Shown here: positions 13,774 through 15,085 of the stretch, in pieces
Position numbering within the stretch: position 1 is the stretch's first letter
Layout: every line of letters starts with the position of its first letter
Assembly: GCA_934621485.1 (NCBI GenBank)
Contig: CAKTUS010000063.1
Coordinates: 1 to 15,085, forward strand
DNA: 15,085 bases
Reading direction: 5' to 3'
Source of the DNA: an uncultured Clostridia bacterium
GTDB lineage: Bacteria; Bacillota; Clostridia; Christensenellales; Aristaeellaceae
Notes under the pieces: model-generated
Told to the model about the DNA's origin: nothing
The model's database searches: none
Seen by the model: only the letters and a program-made list of their open reading frames with translations
Made by a program: the position numbers and the translations under genes

Positions 13774-13923
13774 TGAAAAAGTGGAGGTGCAGGAGGCACT
13801 GCCTCCTGCCGGGGTTTTAGGGGCTCCGCCCCTAAGCCTTATGCTGCAGCACTTTCCCCGCGAACCGGCGAAGCGCTGCTTCCAGGCGATGGCGGCCAAT
13901 CAGGTTTTTTTCGACAGTCTGAG
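13774..13923 (+). repeat. Dispersed repeat family 1 (150 bp), copy 2
   Basis: This is the partner of 4616-4765, of identical length and near 89 percent identity by eye. It holds the dyads GCAGGAGGCA/TGCCTCCTGC and TTAGGGGC/GCCCCTAA. The second dyad differs from copy 1 in loop and inner pairs but stays paired, which supports a structured nucleic acid rather than a protein. It directly follows the operon-end hairpin. Confidence 0.85.
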
Positions 13924-14021
13924 TTTTTTGCCCCGTTGCGCCGGATGAAACCGCGCCGCTACGTTTGCTTTTGAACCCGGCGGTTGAAAGAGAGAGAAGG
14001 AAGCATGCTCAAGGCGCGCTT

Positions 14022-14347
14022 CAGGCCGTCAAAAAAGTTCGCCTTGCGGAAAGCTTTTCTGCCGAAAACTCAGACCGCTGACAAAGTCCCTCGCTTCAAA
14101 AAGACATCCATAGCCTCTGCAAAAGATTTCTCTCTAACGCAACGAAAGCAAAAGAGGCTTCCCTTTCTTTCACGTTATAGGCTAAAAAATCAATCTGAGA
14201 GGCACAAAATTTCAGCGATTTTTTGAGCTGTTTTTATGACAGGCGTTTTTCAGCAGCCTGTGTTTTCGGCGCAGCCGGTCGAGACGAATACAGTCAGAGG
14301 AAAAAAAGCCCCTCCGACAATTCCCCCGAGAGGCTCTCGACAGGCTG
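14022..14347 (+). mobile_element. Element related to 6250-6422, flanked by 21-bp direct repeats
   Basis: The left end, from 14022 (CAGGCCGTCAAAAAAGTTCG), resembles the left end at 6250, and the right end CTCTCGACAGGCTG stops at 14347. Outside lie AAGCATGCTCAAGG plus CGCGCTT (14001-14021) and AAGCATGCTCAAGG plus TGTGCTT (14348-14368), identical at 19 of 21 positions. The right 74 bases correspond to 6347-6422. The middle (about 14090-14240) is AT-rich, unlike the other copy and without a gene. The two copies have unrelated flanks, as expected for separate insertions. Confidence 0.5.
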
Positions 14348-14401
14348 AAGCATGCTCAAGGTGTGCTTTTACAGCGGCTAACGCAGCTTTGCAGCGATTC
14401 T

Positions 14402-14433
14402 GCATGGCGGCTGAAAGAAGAAGGCCGCCATGC
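14402..14433. repeat. Inverted repeat
   Basis: GCATGGCGGC (14402-14411) and GCCGCCATGC (14424-14433) form a perfect ten-pair stem with a 12-base loop. No T-run follows on either strand, so its role is unclear. Confidence 0.5.
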
Positions 14434-14640
14434 CGGACGCTTCTGATAAAGACGGTTATGAAAAATCAAGGATGTTATTTCTTGCGGCGATTCATGCAAA
14501 TCCGCTCAATCCCGTTTTTTCAGGATTGGTGCGAGTAGTGTTATAGGACTTAGACGCAAAGCCAATAAAACCAACGGTTTCAAGACATCAAAAAGCAGTA
14601 TTTACTTCAAAATTATCATCAAAAACGAACTCCAAAACAA

Positions 14641-14670
14641 TGCGCTCCATGCGAAATGGCGCGCATTTTT
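14641..14670 (+). terminator. Terminator-like hairpin in the parA leader
   Basis: TGCGCTCCAT (14641-14650) pairs with ATGGCGCGCA (14656-14665) with one mismatch and a five-base loop, followed by five T and further T-rich sequence. It ends 23 bases before the parA ATG, so it either blocks chromosomal read-through into the element or attenuates parA. Confidence 0.6.
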
Positions 14671-14693
14671 CTATTTTACGGAGGTGAATCAGC

Positions 14694-15085
14694 ATGAATA
14701 AAGTTATTGCTATATCCAATCAAAAAGGCGGCGTGGGCAAAACGACCACGACCGCCAATCTCGGTATCGGACTGGCACGGGAAGGGAAAAAGGTGCTGCT
14801 GGTTGACAGCGACCCGCAGGGCAGTCTGTCTATCAGCTTGGGGCATCCGCAGCCCGACGAGCTTCCTATAACGCTGGCGACTATGATGAAGAAGATCATC
14901 TTGGATGAACCCATCAACCCCAAAGAGGGAATTTTGCGGCACGAGGAAAACATCGACCTCATGCCTGCCAACATTGAGCTTTCCGGCATGGAGGTTTCGT
15001 TGGTCAATGCCATGAGCCGTGAGCGAGTGCTGAAGCAGTACCTCGATACCGTGAAGTGCGACTACGATTATATCCTGCTGGACTG
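14694..15085 (+). CDS. parA: ParA/Soj-family ATPase, 5' part (runs off the window)
   Basis: The first 130 codons of a ParA-type partition ATPase are present, with no stop before the window ends. The deviant Walker A is KGGVGKTTT near residues 11-19. The switch stretch VLLVDSDPQGSL follows, and DYILLD at the edge starts the next motif. GGAGGTG (14680-14686) sits seven bases before the ATG. The opening MNKVIAISNQKGGVGK and the DPQGSL to NIELSGMEV layout resemble the ParA of integrative conjugative elements in Clostridia more than chromosomal Soj. It would help segregate or maintain the element. Whether such an element lies downstream cannot be seen here. Confidence 0.92.
   Translation, partial: MNKVIAISNQKGGVGKTTTTANLGIGLAREGKKVLLVDSDPQGSLSISLGHPQPDELPITLATMMKKIILDEPINPKEGILRHEENIDLMPANIELSGMEVSLVNAMSRERVLKQYLDTVKCDYDYILLD

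Larger units (their letters stand above)
13924..14693. other. Non-coding region between the island and the ParA gene
   Basis: No gene is supported: the open frames at 13984-14226 and 14236-14538 lack ribosome sites and match no family. The stretch holds an element with 21-bp flanking direct repeats (14001-14368) and a strong stem (14402-14433). An AT-rich segment (about 14535-14640) has nothing recognisable, and a terminator-like hairpin lies before parA. The shift in composition near 14535 may mark the edge of an inserted element. Confidence 0.5.

Noticed and set aside
14236..14538. 100-codon open frame downstream of the island
   Set aside because: It crosses the end of a repeat element, has no ribosome site and matches no family.
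1..15085. tRNA, rRNA, CRISPR array or riboswitch
   Set aside because: No cloverleaf, regular repeat-spacer pattern or recognised riboswitch core was seen on reading; a covariance-model scan would be needed to exclude small RNAs.

Overview
The window looks like part of a gut-type Clostridia (Firmicutes) chromosome. The reasons are strong AGGAGG-type ribosome sites, a Gram-positive secretion signal on a sugar-binding protein, moderately GC-rich genes, and the start of a ParA gene typical of clostridial conjugative elements. This is inference from style and gene content; there is no rRNA or marker gene here.

Layout: (1) The last codons of an unknown upstream gene end near 50, followed by an intrinsic terminator. 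(2) 51-758 is non-coding and repeat-bearing. (3) 759-4373 (+) is a complete ribose/galactose-type ABC importer: binding protein, double ATPase, permease. (4) 4374-4919 is a repeat-rich convergent gap. (5) 4920-5915 (-) is a SorC-family regulator. (6) 5961-6599 is another repeat-rich gap. (7) 6600-9518 (-) is an operon of Zn-dependent polyol/sugar dehydrogenase, 3-hexulose-6-phosphate synthase (hxlA), 6-phospho-3-hexuloisomerase (hxlB) and DeoC-type aldolase. (8) 9519-9774 is a divergent promoter region. (9) 9775-13719 (+) is an operon of FGGY sugar kinase, two half-length transketolase subunits and a cupin (archaeal-type) phosphoglucose isomerase. (10) 13720-14693 is repeats, then an AT-rich stretch. 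(11) A ParA gene starts at 14694 and runs off the end, probably the beginning of an integrative element.

The central genes read as one carbohydrate utilisation island. A sugar or polyol is imported, probably oxidised by the dehydrogenase, phosphorylated by the kinase and rearranged by the private two-subunit transketolase. The HPS/PHI pair links pentulose phosphate plus formaldehyde with fructose 6-phosphate, and the cupin PGI links that with glucose 6-phosphate. No aldose isomerase is present, so the substrate is more likely a ketose, polyol or branched sugar. The combination does not match a catabolic pathway I can name with confidence, and it is the main candidate for something undescribed.

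The second unusual layer is the intergenic DNA. It is built from at least three dispersed, hairpin-rich repeat families. Two copies of one element have related ends (about CAGnnTGTCnAAAAA) and are each immediately flanked by different 19-21 bp near-identical direct repeats, which resembles a small non-autonomous mobile element.
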